From NCBI RefSeq assembly GCF_003367395.1, contig NZ_CP031417.1:4799501-4863500 (forward strand): DNA of 64,000 nt, read 5' to 3'. The notes beneath the pieces are model-generated. The model was not told the DNA's origin. It made no database searches and saw only the letters and a list, made by a program, of their open reading frames with translations. Every line of letters begins with the position of its first letter. Within the stretch, counting starts at the first letter, position 1. This DNA comes from Pseudolabrys taiwanensis. GTDB taxonomy: Bacteria > Pseudomonadota > Alphaproteobacteria > Rhizobiales > Xanthobacteraceae. A program made the position numbers and the translations under genes. Below are positions 1 through 9,002 of this stretch, in pieces.

Positions 1-1
1 T

Positions 2-436
2 ACGCACTGCATGCGCTGGCTCGGCTTCTCCAAGCGCTGCATGGAGATCGCGCAAGAATACGTCGCCCATCGCGAGGGCTTCGGCATCAAGCTCGCCGAC
101 CGCGAGAGCGTGCAGATCAAGCTCGGCGAGGTGGCGCATCAGATCCAGATCGGCCGCCTGTTGACCATGCACGCGGCATGGAAGCTCCAGCAGGGCTCGC
201 GTGCGCGCAAGGAAGTTTCGATGGCCAAGATCCAGGTCGCCAACACTTTGCACAATGCGGCCGACGTCGCGATCCAACTCAACGGCGCGCGCGGCTATTC
301 CAAGGACACGATCCTGGAGTGGGTCTATCGCTATGCGCGCTCGGCGCGGCTCGTCGATGGCGCTGACGAAGTGCACAAGATGGTGCTCGCGCGCTTCATG
401 CGCGAGGAAGGCCGCGACTTCTGGAAGTGGGGATGA
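2..436 (+). CDS. acyl-CoA dehydrogenase, C-terminal part (cut by window edge)
   Basis: This is the last 144 codons of an acyl-CoA dehydrogenase whose start lies before the window. The frame is open from base 2 and begins with the THCMRW stretch typical of the family's C-terminal helical domain. Further motifs are EYVAHREGFG, where many family members have substrate- or FAD-contacting residues, and QLNGARGYSKD near the end, which resembles the conserved C-terminal GG.GY segment. The enzyme oxidises an acyl-CoA to the enoyl-CoA with FAD, passing electrons to ETF. Substrate length cannot be told from this fragment. A palindromic repeat follows the stop codon at once, and the next gene looks unrelated. 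Confidence 0.9.
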   Translation, partial: THCMRWLGFSKRCMEIAQEYVAHREGFGIKLADRESVQIKLGEVAHQIQIGRLLTMHAAWKLQQGSRARKEVSMAKIQVANTLHNAADVAIQLNGARGYSKDTILEWVYRYARSARLVDGADEVHKMVLARFMREEGRDFWKWG

Positions 437-442
437 GGACTT

Positions 443-546
443 CGGTCATCCCCGCGAAAGCGGGGATCCAGTACGCCGCAGTCTATCGATAGCACACGGT
501 GTACTGGATCCCGGGTCTCGCGCAAGAGCGCTCGCCCGGGATGACA
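443..546. repeat. palindromic intergenic repeat (family A)
   Basis: Two inverted-repeat units sit back to back. The first is a CCCCGCGAAAGCGGGG hairpin; the second pairs CCCGGG near 510 with CCCGGG near 537. The outer ends (GGTCATCC and GGGATGAC) are complementary, so the whole unit can fold as one long structure. The same design recurs at 1609, 17978, 21160 and 35161. It resembles the REP/BIME-like elements seen between genes in many Rhizobiales. Confidence 0.75.
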
Positions 547-680
547 TGGAATTTCTATCCGGTGAAAAATCAGCGCGCGTGTTCACGGCGTCAAAATGAT
601 ATCGGCACGTTGTTACGTTTGTTGTGCTTGGCCGGATGCCATGACGTCGCTATACGACTCCGCGCAACAGAGCGCAGAGC

Positions 681-1607
681 ATGGCGTCACCGATCACGAT
701 CCGCATGGGCGGCTACGGGCCGCCGACCACCAGCTTCTCCAAATCGCTCACCTTCATCGGCGACAAGTTGCGCGCGGCGTTCGGCGACCGCGTTGCCGTC
801 GATTACGTCTTCAACATCATGGATCACGGCTACAAGGCCGAGGATATCCTGACGCTCGTCGAAAACGGCGAGCTCACGCTCGGCTATCAGTCGTCGAGTT
901 ATCTGACCGACCGCGTGCCCGAGCTCGGCTTTGTCGACCTGCCGTTTCTCTTTGCCGACAACGCGCAGGCGCGCGCTGCGATGGACGGCGCGCTCGGCCA
1001 GTATCTCGTCGGCAAGATCGAGGAGCGGGTCGGCTACCGCATCCTCGGCTGGTTCGAGAACGGCTTCCGCCACATCTCCAACAAGCTTCGACCGATCCAT
1101 ACGCCGGCCGACATGAAGGGCATGTCGATCCGCGTGCTGCCGAGCGACGTCCACAAGCGCACTTTTGAATTGCTCGGCGCGGTGGCGATGCGCATGGATC
1201 TCACCGAGGCGATCGCCATGATCAAGGCCGGCACCCTCGACGCGCAGGAAAACCCGCTCGCCAACACGGTCACGTATGGCGTGCACAATTTTCATAAGTA
1301 TCACACGCTGACCTCGCACTTCTACGTGTCGCGCCCGATCTTCCTGCATCGGCCGTCATTCGAAGGCTGGCCGCGGGATGTGCAGGACGCGATGCGCAAG
1401 CTCGTGGCCGACGCGGTCGCCTATCAGCGCAAGCTGGCGCTCGAGGAGCAGGATGCGGCACGCCGAACGATCGAGGCGGCCGGCTGCGAGGTCGTCGCAT
1501 TGACGGCGCTCGAGCATGCGGCCTTCGTCGATGCGGTGCAGCCGCTCCTCGCCGAGGCGCGCAGCGCATACGGCGAGGACATGTTCAGGATGGTTGGGAC
1601 GAGCTAG
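681..1607 (+). CDS. TRAP-type (DctP family) substrate-binding protein without signal peptide
   Basis: The 308-residue product matches the mature part of DctP-family periplasmic binding proteins: an N-terminal beta strand (TIRMGGYGP), the LVENGELTLGYQSSSYL region, the DMKGMSIRV hinge found in most DctP proteins, and the AIAMIKAGTLDAQENPLANT ligand-loop region. Position 1 corresponds to about the first residue after a normal signal cleavage site. The frame is closed by a stop codon at 642, and neither other frame upstream encodes a hydrophobic leader. No DctQ or DctM gene is adjacent. Either the start has been lost by decay next to the repeat at 443-546, or the protein works in the cytoplasm. 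The family call is solid; the function is open. Confidence 0.75.
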   Translation: MASPITIRMGGYGPPTTSFSKSLTFIGDKLRAAFGDRVAVDYVFNIMDHGYKAEDILTLVENGELTLGYQSSSYLTDRVPELGFVDLPFLFADNAQARAAMDGALGQYLVGKIEERVGYRILGWFENGFRHISNKLRPIHTPADMKGMSIRVLPSDVHKRTFELLGAVAMRMDLTEAIAMIKAGTLDAQENPLANTVTYGVHNFHKYHTLTSHFYVSRPIFLHRPSFEGWPRDVQDAMRKLVADAVAYQRKLALEEQDAARRTIEAAGCEVVALTALEHAAFVDAVQPLLAEARSAYGEDMFRMVGTS

Positions 1608-1608
1608 C

Positions 1609-1721
1609 CGTCATTCCGGGACGCGAGCGAGCCGGAATCCATACGCCGCTGCGCTGCAGAATATGGATTCCGGGCTCATCCACCTACGCCCTTCGGGCTC
1701 CGGCGGATGCCCCGCAATGAC
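1609..1721. repeat. palindromic intergenic repeat (family A)
   Basis: The unit starts CGTCATTCCGG and ends in GCAATGACA, so its ends are complementary. Inside are an ATTCCGG/CCGGAAT pair, a CATA...TATG pair around GCTGCGCTGCAG, and a CCTACGCCC/GGGC hairpin. It lies between two converging genes, so it may act as a bidirectional terminator. Confidence 0.7.
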
Positions 1722-1726
1722 AGCTC

Positions 1727-2701
1727 TCACTCGATCCTGATGTTCGCCGACTTGATCACCTTCGCCCACTTGTCGCTTTCGCTCTTCATGTAGGCGGCCA
1801 TCTCGGCCGGGCTCGACTGTAGCGGGTCGATGCCGGCGCCGATCAGCTTCTGCTTGATTTCGGGATCGGTCACCGCCTTGACGTAGGCGTCATGGAATTT
1901 GGTGACGATGTCGGCCGGCGTCTTCGCCGGCAGCACGAAGCCCTGCCATGCCCAGGCCTCGTAACCCGGCACGTCCTTCGACACGGGCGGCACGCCCGGC
2001 AGCCCGTAGAACTCGCCGGGCGAGGCCACGGCGATGGCCTTGATCTGCTTGTTGGTGAGCTGGCCGCGCGCGGTGGCGAAGTCGATGAACATCATGCCGA
2101 TCTGGCCGCCGACGAGGTCCTGGATCGCCGGCGCCGCGCCGCGATACGGCACATGGTTGAGCTTGATGCCGGCCGATTGCGCGAACAGTTCGGCGGCGAG
2201 ATGGAACGGCGAACCGACGCCGACCGAGGCGTAGTCGATCTTGCCCGGCGCCTTCTTGGCTTCGTCGATCAGTTCCTTGACCGAGTTCACCTTTAGCTTG
2301 TCGGTGTTGACCAGCAACACCACAGCGAAGCGGCCGGTCAATGAGATCGGCGCGAAGTCCTTCTCGGCATCGAAATTGAGCTTGGCGTACAGGCTCTTGT
2401 TGGCGGCGTAAGTCGCGGTGTCGCCGAGCAGGAACGTGTAGCCGTCCGGCTGCGCGCGCGCGACCTGCTCGGCGCCGAGATTGGTGCCGGCGCCGGGCCG
2501 GTTCTCGACCACGATTTGCTGTCCGAGCGTCTGGCTCATCGGCGTCGCGACCAGCCGTGCGAAATAGTCGGTGCCGCCGCCGGCGGGGTAGGGGACGATC
2601 AAATGGATCGGTCGGCTCGGCCAGCTTTGTGCGAACGATGAAGATGGGGCAGCCAGAACGGCGCCCGTTGCCATGAGAAATGTACGGCGGTCGAGTGTCA
2701 T
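1727..2701 (-). CDS. Bug-family (TctC-like) substrate-binding protein, Tat-exported
   Basis: The 324-residue protein begins MTLDRRTFLMATGAV, a twin-arginine signal (RRTFL), with a probable cleavage site after SFAQ. The mature part has the hallmarks of the tripartite tricarboxylate transporter receptor (Bug) family: IHLIVPYPAGGGTD, VENRPGAGTNLGAE, QPDGYTFLLGD and HVPYRGAAPAIQDLVGGQI. Bug proteins bind small carboxylates in the periplasm; the ligand here is unknown. No TctA/TctB membrane genes are near. Its only operon partner is the MFS carrier upstream (83-bp gap, same strand), so the pair may serve the same substrate. The upstream open frame is only a shadow of the MFS gene, so the ATG at 2701 is the sensible start. 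Confidence 0.88.
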   Translation of the reverse strand: MTLDRRTFLMATGAVLAAPSSSFAQSWPSRPIHLIVPYPAGGGTDYFARLVATPMSQTLGQQIVVENRPGAGTNLGAEQVARAQPDGYTFLLGDTATYAANKSLYAKLNFDAEKDFAPISLTGRFAVVLLVNTDKLKVNSVKELIDEAKKAPGKIDYASVGVGSPFHLAAELFAQSAGIKLNHVPYRGAAPAIQDLVGGQIGMMFIDFATARGQLTNKQIKAIAVASPGEFYGLPGVPPVSKDVPGYEAWAWQGFVLPAKTPADIVTKFHDAYVKAVTDPEIKQKLIGAGIDPLQSSPAEMAAYMKSESDKWAKVIKSANIRIE

Positions 2702-2784
2702 TATCGGTTTCCTTCCCTCTGGGCGGTCTGAAGAGAGCCGCTTTGGGAAGATGATTGCACGTGAAACCAAATTCCGCCAGAGGG

Positions 2785-4005
2785 TCAGGCGGGGACCGGG
2801 CGCATGCGCACGCGCAGCACCAGCGCGGCGATGATGACGACGTTGAGCAGATTGGTGCCGATGCCGACGCTGAAGGCCGGCGCGTAGTAGCCGAAGTGGT
2901 CGTAGAGCAGCCCGGCGAGCCAGCCGCCCGCCGCCATGCCGCCGCCGCTGAACAGCAGCAGCGTCGGAATGCGCCAGGAAGCCTCCGACGCCGGAAACAG
3001 TTCGCGCAGGCTCAGCACGTAAGCCGGAATGATGCCGGAAAAGCCGAGGCCGAACGCGGCGCTGACCGTGAATAGACCGGCTTCGCTCTGCGTCAGCAGC
3101 AGGCCGATCATCGATGCGGTCTGCCAGACCGAGCCGATCAACACGGTCGACAGCCCGCCGATACGATCCGAAATGGCGCCCCAGGCCTGGCGGCTGAGGA
3201 AGGCGGTGCCGAGCAGCACCGACAGCATCAACGCGCCGACCGAGCGCGAGAAGCCGAGGTCGCTGCAGAACGCGACCAGATGGCCCTGCGGCATGGACAT
3301 CGGAATGCAGCACAGGACGGAGGCAACGCATATCGCGCCGAAGACGACATTCGGCGGCCAGCCGAGCACATGGTCCGCGGTGCTGCCCTTGCGTTGCGCG
3401 GGGGCGGCGACGACGACTTCCGGCGCCGGGCCGAAATAACGCAGCGCCAGCGGCACGATCACGATAACCGCCGCCGCTCCGTAAAAGAGCATCGTCTCGC
3501 GCCATCCGACCGTTGCGATGGCGCGCTCGAAGATCGGCGGCCAGAGAGCGCCGGCGAGATAGCTGCCGCTCGAGATGAGCGCCAGCGCCGAGCCGCGCCG
3601 GCGGTCGAACCAGCGGCTGACATAAATGTAGAGCGGCGCGTTGATGCCGCCGAGGCCGATGAACCCGATGAACAGGCCGTGGCCGATCCATAACGGCCAT
3701 GGTGCGCCGAGCGTGGAGATCGCAAGGCCGAGCGCGATCATGAAAGCGCCGGCCAAGACGGTCCAGCGCGTGCCAACGCGCTCGGCGAGCGTGCCCATGA
3801 GAATGCCGCCGATGCCCGAGCCGAGCCAGGCGAGCGAACTGCCGAGCGCCGGGACCGAACGCACACCGCCGACTTCGGCGGCAATTTCCGTCAGCGCCAC
3901 GGCGGTGATCCACGCGCCGCCCGACGCCATCAGCAACGTCACCAACGCCACGAAGGCGACGACCCACGAGGCTTTGGTTTCGATCGAGGTGGTGGATTGC
4001 AGCAT
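2785..4005 (-). CDS. MFS transporter, oxalate/formate-antiporter or monocarboxylate type
   Basis: The 406-residue protein has about twelve hydrophobic segments. The first, with a GGAW motif, begins near residue 12; the cytoplasmic loop after TM2 carries GTLAERVGTRW, a form of the MFS signature; the loop between TM4 and TM5 has WFDRRRGSALAL, common in the monocarboxylate/oxalate branch. TM8-9 contain GAISDRIGG, the second copy of the signature. It is an inner-membrane carrier, probably for an organic acid. It is first in a two-gene minus-strand operon with a Bug-type binding protein. Its ATG lies about 100 bp from the convergent-side end of prmB on the same strand. Confidence 0.85.
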   Translation of the reverse strand: MLQSTTSIETKASWVVAFVALVTLLMASGGAWITAVALTEIAAEVGGVRSVPALGSSLAWLGSGIGGILMGTLAERVGTRWTVLAGAFMIALGLAISTLGAPWPLWIGHGLFIGFIGLGGINAPLYIYVSRWFDRRRGSALALISSGSYLAGALWPPIFERAIATVGWRETMLFYGAAAVIVIVPLALRYFGPAPEVVVAAPAQRKGSTADHVLGWPPNVVFGAICVASVLCCIPMSMPQGHLVAFCSDLGFSRSVGALMLSVLLGTAFLSRQAWGAISDRIGGLSTVLIGSVWQTASMIGLLLTQSEAGLFTVSAAFGLGFSGIIPAYVLSLRELFPASEASWRIPTLLLFSGGGMAAGGWLAGLLYDHFGYYAPAFSVGIGTNLLNVVIIAALVLRVRMRPVPA

Positions 4006-4106
4006 TCAAAGGACCCGGCTGGGCCGTTTGTACCGCGTTTGGGCGATTTGGCCACTGAACCGGGCGCAGGTGCGCCATGCTTGGTGCACAGCGGAAGAGA
4101 GAGCGA

Positions 4107-5063
4107 TCAGTCGTCCTGCAAGGCGGTCGCCGGCAGCCAGAAGACTTCGCCGGAGCTCTCGGCTGTATCGAGCCAGAGAAATTCCGTCTCCGGATAATCG
4201 CGTTCGAGGATGTCGCGGCCGCGGCCGATCTCGCACAGCAAGCCGCCTTCGGGGTTCAGGTGCGCGCCGGCCTCGGCCAGGATGCGCCGCACAATGTCGA
4301 GGCCATCGTCGCCGCCGGCATGGGCCATGCGCGGCTCTTTCGTGAACTCGGGCGGAAAGTCGGCGACGGCCTCGGCGTCCACATAAGGCGGATTGGTCAG
4401 GATGATGTCGTAGACCGTGTCGCCGACGGGCGCGAAGAGATCGCCTTTCATCAACGTGATGCGGTCCTCGAGGCCATGCTCGGCGACGTTGATCTTGGCA
4501 ACGTCGAGCGCATCCTTCGACAGGTCGACCGCATCGACATGCGCGTTGGGGAAGATGTCGCAGGCGAGGATCGCCAGGCACGCCGAGCCGGTGCACAGCT
4601 CGAGCACATTCGTCACCGCTCCGGGATCGATGAGCGGCTGTTCGCCGGTGAACAGGTCGCCATAGAGCAGTTCGGAGAGATACGAGCGCGGAACGATGAC
4701 GCGCTTATCGACGTAGAAGCGGTGGCCTTGAAGGTAGGCGCAGTTCAGGAGATAGGCCGCCGGCACGCGCTGCCGCACCCGTGTCTCGATGAGGCCGAAC
4801 ACCTTCTTGCACTCGGCCGCCGTCAGCCGCGCCGGCAGGAACGAGTCGACGCGGTCGTGCGGCAGGCCGAGCGACTCGGTCACCAGGAAGATCGCTTCCT
4901 CGACGGCGTCGTGGGTGCCCTGGCCGAAGGCGAGCTTGGCGTCGGTAAACCGCGTCACCGCGTAGCGCACGAAGTCCAGGACGGAGGCGAGTTCGCGGGG
5001 CGGGGTCTTCGTTCCGGTCGTCGCCGCGGACTTCTTTACGGTCTTGCTTACGGTCTTGGCCAT
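4107..5063 (-). CDS. prmB: ribosomal protein L3 N5-glutamine methyltransferase PrmB
   Basis: The 318-residue protein is a class I SAM-dependent methyltransferase with the N5-glutamine signature LTNPPYVD, an AdoMet-binding segment VLELCTGSACLAI and an acidic loop DAVDLSKDAL. The N-terminal helical region (SVLDFVRYAVTRF, GTHDAVEEAIFLV) and the VPRSYLSELL stretch are typical of PrmB rather than of PrmC/HemK. PrmB methylates a glutamine of ribosomal protein L3. The ATG at 5063 was chosen because AGGATG precedes it and the upstream sixteen in-frame codons look like random sequence; it is followed by a lysine-rich tail typical of rhizobial homologues. Confidence 0.9.
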   Translation of the reverse strand: MAKTVSKTVKKSAATTGTKTPPRELASVLDFVRYAVTRFTDAKLAFGQGTHDAVEEAIFLVTESLGLPHDRVDSFLPARLTAAECKKVFGLIETRVRQRVPAAYLLNCAYLQGHRFYVDKRVIVPRSYLSELLYGDLFTGEQPLIDPGAVTNVLELCTGSACLAILACDIFPNAHVDAVDLSKDALDVAKINVAEHGLEDRITLMKGDLFAPVGDTVYDIILTNPPYVDAEAVADFPPEFTKEPRMAHAGGDDGLDIVRRILAEAGAHLNPEGGLLCEIGRGRDILERDYPETEFLWLDTAESSGEVFWLPATALQDD

Positions 5064-5353
5064 TTCACATCCTGTCGGGCGCCGGGGCTCGGCGCTTCGT
5101 GTGATTATCACAGCCTTGCCGGGATACGGCGCCCCTTGGCCGGGCGATATCGCATTGCACCAAAATGCGTGACAAAAAGGCCGGACGAAATTTCATTTCG
5201 AGACGTGCGGTAGCCACGAAATTCTCCGCAGGCATTTGAATAAACGGGCTTATTTCACCTTTACGTGTTTCCTGTCGGGAGGCGTTCGCCTATATGGTAG
5301 AGGCAAGCCGGCCGATACCACAGCGCCAACGGGCGCCGTTCGAGGACACGCTG

Positions 5354-8300
5354 ATGACGCTCCGACCCGTCTCCCTCGACGACAAATACGATCTGAACCA
5401 GCAGCACGTGCTGGTGACCGGTTATCACGCGCTCGTCCGTGCCTGCCTGATGCAGAAGGAGCGCGACCGCCGGGCTGGCCTGAATACCGGCGGCTTCGTT
5501 ACCGGCTATCGCGGCTCCCCGCTCGGCGGTCTCGACCAGCAGTTCATGCGCGCGTCGCGCCAGATCACCGCCGCCGACATCAAGTTTCAGCCGGGCCTCA
5601 ACGAGGAACTGGCGGCGACGGCCGTCTGGGGCAGCCAGCAGTCCGAACTCCGCGGCGAAGGCAAGTTCGATGGCGTCTTCGGCATGTGGTACGGCAAGGG
5701 CCCCGGCGTCGATCGCTCCGGCGACGTGTTCCGTCACGCCAACATGGCCGGCACGTCGAAGCATGGCGGCGTACTCGCCTTGATGGGCGACGACCACACC
5801 GCCGAGTCCTCGACCACCGCGCACCAGTCCGAATTTCATTTCGTGGACGTGATGATGCCGATCCTGAACCCGGCCGGGGTGCAGGAGATCATCGATTACG
5901 CGCTCTACGGCTGGGCGATGTCGCGCTACACCGGCACCTGGACCGCCCTCAAATGCATGCACGAGACGGTGGAGTCGACCGGCGTGGTCGATGGCCGCGT
6001 CGATCGCATCGACCTCGTCACGCCGGCCGACTTCGTCATGCCCGACGGCGGCCTCAACATCCGTCTGGTCGACACCATTCTCGGGCAGGAAGCGCGGCTG
6101 CACGACTTCAAGCGCGACGCGATGCTCGCCTTCGTGCGCGCCAACAAGCTCAACAAGATCATCACGACCGGCGGACGCGCGCCCAAGATCGGCATCGTCA
6201 CGACCGGCAAGGCCTATCTCGACGTGCGCCAGGCCTTCGACGAACTCGGTATCGACGAGGTCAAGTGCAACGACATTGGCATCCGCCTGTTCAAGATCGG
6301 CTGTGTCTGGCCGATCAGCCGGCAGGAACTGGCCGCGTTCGCGGAAGGGCTCGACCTCATCATCGTCGTCGAGGAGAAGCGCTCGCTGATCGAAGTGCAG
6401 GTGCGCGAGGAGCTTTACGGCACCGCCAATCAGCCGGTCTGCATCGGCAAGAAGGATGAAGAGGGCAACTGGCTGTTCCCGGTCAAGGGCGCGCTCGATC
6501 CGAACGATGTCGCCATCTGCATTGGCGATCGCATCCTGCGCTACATCGGGGCGAATGACGAGATCGCGGCGCATGTGGCGCGCCTGAAGTCGGCGCAGCG
6601 CGCTTTGGCCGAGACCGGCGACGTCGCGGTGCGCATCCCCTATTTCTGCTCGGGCTGCCCGCACAACACCTCGACCCGCGTGCCGGAAGGCTCGCGCGCT
6701 TATGCCGGCATCGGCTGCCACTTCATGGCGCAGTGGATGGAGCGCAAGACGCTCGGCTTCACGCAGATGGGCGGCGAGGGCGCCAACTGGATCGGCGAGT
6801 CGCCGTTCTCCAAGCGCGACCACGTGTTCCAGAACCTGGGCGACGGCACCTACAATCATTCGGGCTATCTCGCCATTCGCGCCGCGATCGCGTCCGGCGT
6901 GACCATGACCTACAAGATTCTCTACAACGACGCGGTTGCGATGACCGGCGGCCAGCATCACGACGGCACGCTGACCGTGCCGCAGATCGCCGCCCAGGTG
7001 GCGGCAGAAGGCGCCAAGCGCATCGTCGTCGTCTCCGACGAGCCGTGGAAATATGCCAAGGACACCGAGTGGCCGCGCGGGCTGACGATCCATCACCGCG
7101 ATGAGCTCGACGCCGTGCAACGCGATCTCGCGACCGTGCCGGGCGTCACCGTGCTGATCTACGACCAGACCTGCGCCGCCGAGAAGCGCCGCCGCCGCAA
7201 GCGCGGCACCTTCCCCGATCCCGACAAGCGCGTCGTCATCAACGATCTCGTCTGCGAGGGCTGCGGCGACTGCGGCCAGAAATCGAACTGCGTCTCGGTG
7301 CAGCCTTTGGTGACCGAGTGGGGCCGCAAGCGCACCATCGACCAGTCCAGCTGCAACAAGGACTTCTCCTGCCTCAACGGCTTCTGCCCGTCCTTCGTCA
7401 CGGTGCACGGCGCCAAGCTCAAGAAGGGCGAGAGCGTCGCCGAGCCGGCCGGCTGGCAGCCGCTGCCGGCGCCGACCCTGCCGCAGACGAACCATCCGTT
7501 CGGCATCATCGTGACCGGCGTCGGCGGTACCGGCATCGTCACCATCGGCGCCGTCATGGCCATGGCCGCCCACCTCGAAGGCAAGGGCGTCGGCGTCATC
7601 GACATGGCCGGCCTCGCGCAGAAGGGTGGCGCGGTCTACAGCCACATCCGCATCGCCAACACGCCGGAAGAAATCCACGCCATCCGCATCGCCGCCGGCG
7701 GTGCCGACCTCGTGCTCGGCGGCGATATCGTCGTTGCCGGCAACAAGAAGGTGCTGACCGCGATCAAGGAAGGCAACACGCGCGTCATCGCCAATACGAC
7801 GGAGTTCCTGCCGGGCGATTTCACCCGCAATGCCGACTTCTCGCTGCCGACCGAAAGGCTCAAGCGTGCGATCGCCGGCGCCGCCGGCCGCGACAACAGC
7901 CATTTCATTGATGCGACCAAGCTCGCGACCGCGCTGCTCGGCAATTCGATCGGCGCCAACATGTTCATGCTGGGCTATGCCTATCAGCTCGGCGCGCTGC
8001 CGCTGTCGGACGAATCGATCGAGAAGGCGATCGAGATGAACGGCGAAGCGGTGAAGATGAATCTCGCCGCCTTCCGTTACGGCCGCCGCGCCGCGATCGA
8101 CCTTGCCGCCGTGCAGTCGCTGGTCGAGCCGAAGCAGGTCGAGAACGATTCACTGACGCTGTCGCAGAGCTTCGACGAGATCGTGGCGCGCCGCGAGGCG
8201 TTCCTGACGGCGTATCAGAGCAAGCGTTACGCGCGCCGCTACCGCAAATGGGTCGATAAGGTGCGCGCCGCCGAAGGCGCGAAGGTGCCCGGCCAGAATG

Positions 8301-8830
8301 CGCTGAGCGAAGCGGTCGCGCGCTATCTGTTCAAGCTGATGGCCTACAAGGACGAATACGAGGTGGCGCGGCTTTATACCGACACTTCGTTCTTCGAGCG
8401 GGTGAAGGGCTCGTTCGACGGCGATTTGCGCTTCGAGTTCCATCTGGCGCCGCCGCTCCTCGCCAAGAAGGATCCGCTCACCGGCGAGCCGAAGAAGATG
8501 ACCTTCGGTCCCTGGATGCTGAAGGCGTTCGGTGTGCTGGCCAAGTTCAAGGTGTTGCGCGGCACGCCGCTCGACATCTTCGGCTACAGCGAGGAGCGCC
8601 GCACCGAGCGCAAGCTGATCGCAGACTATGAGGCGTTGCTCGAAAAGCTGATGGCGGAGCTCACGCCCGATAACCACCAGACCGCCGTGGCGCTCGCCTC
8701 CATTCCGGAGAAGATCCGCGGCTACGGCCCGGTGAAGGCGCGGCATCTAACTGCCGCCAAGGCGGAAGAGGCGGGCTTGCGCGAGCAGTTCGCCGCCGGC
8801 AGCACGCCGTTCCTCAAGGCGGCGGAATAG
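5354..8830 (+). CDS. indolepyruvate ferredoxin oxidoreductase, fused alpha/beta form
   Basis: The 1158-residue protein is the fused IorA-IorB type that oxidatively decarboxylates aryl 2-oxo acids such as indolepyruvate to the aryl-acetyl-CoA with thiamine diphosphate and ferredoxin. The order is: pyrimidine-binding region (TGYRGSPLGG near residue 43), thiamine-diphosphate region (GGEGANWIGE and NLGDGTYNHSG near 470-505), a cysteine-rich Fe-S region (CEGCGDCGQKSNC at about 633, and a second cluster to CPSF), then the gamma-type domain (GVGGTGIVTIGAV at about 717, MAGLAQKGGAVYSH) and a long C-terminal helical part. The ATG at 5354 has GAGGA seven bases upstream; a GTG-like alternative 60 bases earlier lacks this. 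It stands before an acyl-CoA ligase and a Liv importer on the same strand. Confidence 0.92.
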   Translation: MTLRPVSLDDKYDLNQQHVLVTGYHALVRACLMQKERDRRAGLNTGGFVTGYRGSPLGGLDQQFMRASRQITAADIKFQPGLNEELAATAVWGSQQSELRGEGKFDGVFGMWYGKGPGVDRSGDVFRHANMAGTSKHGGVLALMGDDHTAESSTTAHQSEFHFVDVMMPILNPAGVQEIIDYALYGWAMSRYTGTWTALKCMHETVESTGVVDGRVDRIDLVTPADFVMPDGGLNIRLVDTILGQEARLHDFKRDAMLAFVRANKLNKIITTGGRAPKIGIVTTGKAYLDVRQAFDELGIDEVKCNDIGIRLFKIGCVWPISRQELAAFAEGLDLIIVVEEKRSLIEVQVREELYGTANQPVCIGKKDEEGNWLFPVKGALDPNDVAICIGDRILRYIGANDEIAAHVARLKSAQRALAETGDVAVRIPYFCSGCPHNTSTRVPEGSRAYAGIGCHFMAQWMERKTLGFTQMGGEGANWIGESPFSKRDHVFQNLGDGTYNHSGYLAIRAAIASGVTMTYKILYNDAVAMTGGQHHDGTLTVPQIAAQVAAEGAKRIVVVSDEPWKYAKDTEWPRGLTIHHRDELDAVQRDLATVPGVTVLIYDQTCAAEKRRRRKRGTFPDPDKRVVINDLVCEGCGDCGQKSNCVSVQPLVTEWGRKRTIDQSSCNKDFSCLNGFCPSFVTVHGAKLKKGESVAEPAGWQPLPAPTLPQTNHPFGIIVTGVGGTGIVTIGAVMAMAAHLEGKGVGVIDMAGLAQKGGAVYSHIRIANTPEEIHAIRIAAGGADLVLGGDIVVAGNKKVLTAIKEGNTRVIANTTEFLPGDFTRNADFSLPTERLKRAIAGAAGRDNSHFIDATKLATALLGNSIGANMFMLGYAYQLGALPLSDESIEKAIEMNGEAVKMNLAAFRYGRRAAIDLAAVQSLVEPKQVENDSLTLSQSFDEIVARREAFLTAYQSKRYARRYRKWVDKVRAAEGAKVPGQNALSEAVARYLFKLMAYKDEYEVARLYTDTSFFERVKGSFDGDLRFEFHLAPPLLAKKDPLTGEPKKMTFGPWMLKAFGVLAKFKVLRGTPLDIFGYSEERRTERKLIADYEALLEKLMAELTPDNHQTAVALASIPEKIRGYGPVKARHLTAAKAEEAGLREQFAAGSTPFLKAAE

Positions 8831-9002
8831 CCGACCGCTTGTTGCAAATCATTCTGCGTCGTTTGCGACGAATTGCTGGACCGCGGCAGGCTTGACCGGC
8901 GTCCGGCGGTGTTTTCATATCGATACAACGAGACTGTCCTGAAAGAGACAGCCGGGGAAACGCGGCCGCGCGGTAAAGCGGGGCCTTTGGGAGGAGGGGT
9001 CT

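Noticed and set aside
595-640. LLCLAGC lipobox-like stretch before the DctP-type gene
   Set aside because: It is in a different frame from the protein and lacks a basic start region; a frameshift would be needed, with no other support.
2702-4078. Apparent fusion of a long N-terminal region to the Bug-type protein
   Set aside because: The upstream part is the MFS gene read in another frame; a twin-arginine signal begins at 2701, which fixes the real start.
5261-7903. Open frame of 880 codons on the minus strand
   Set aside because: It is opposite the indolepyruvate oxidoreductase gene; the product is rich in Arg, Asp, His and Gly with no known motif, as expected for a mirror frame in high-GC DNA.
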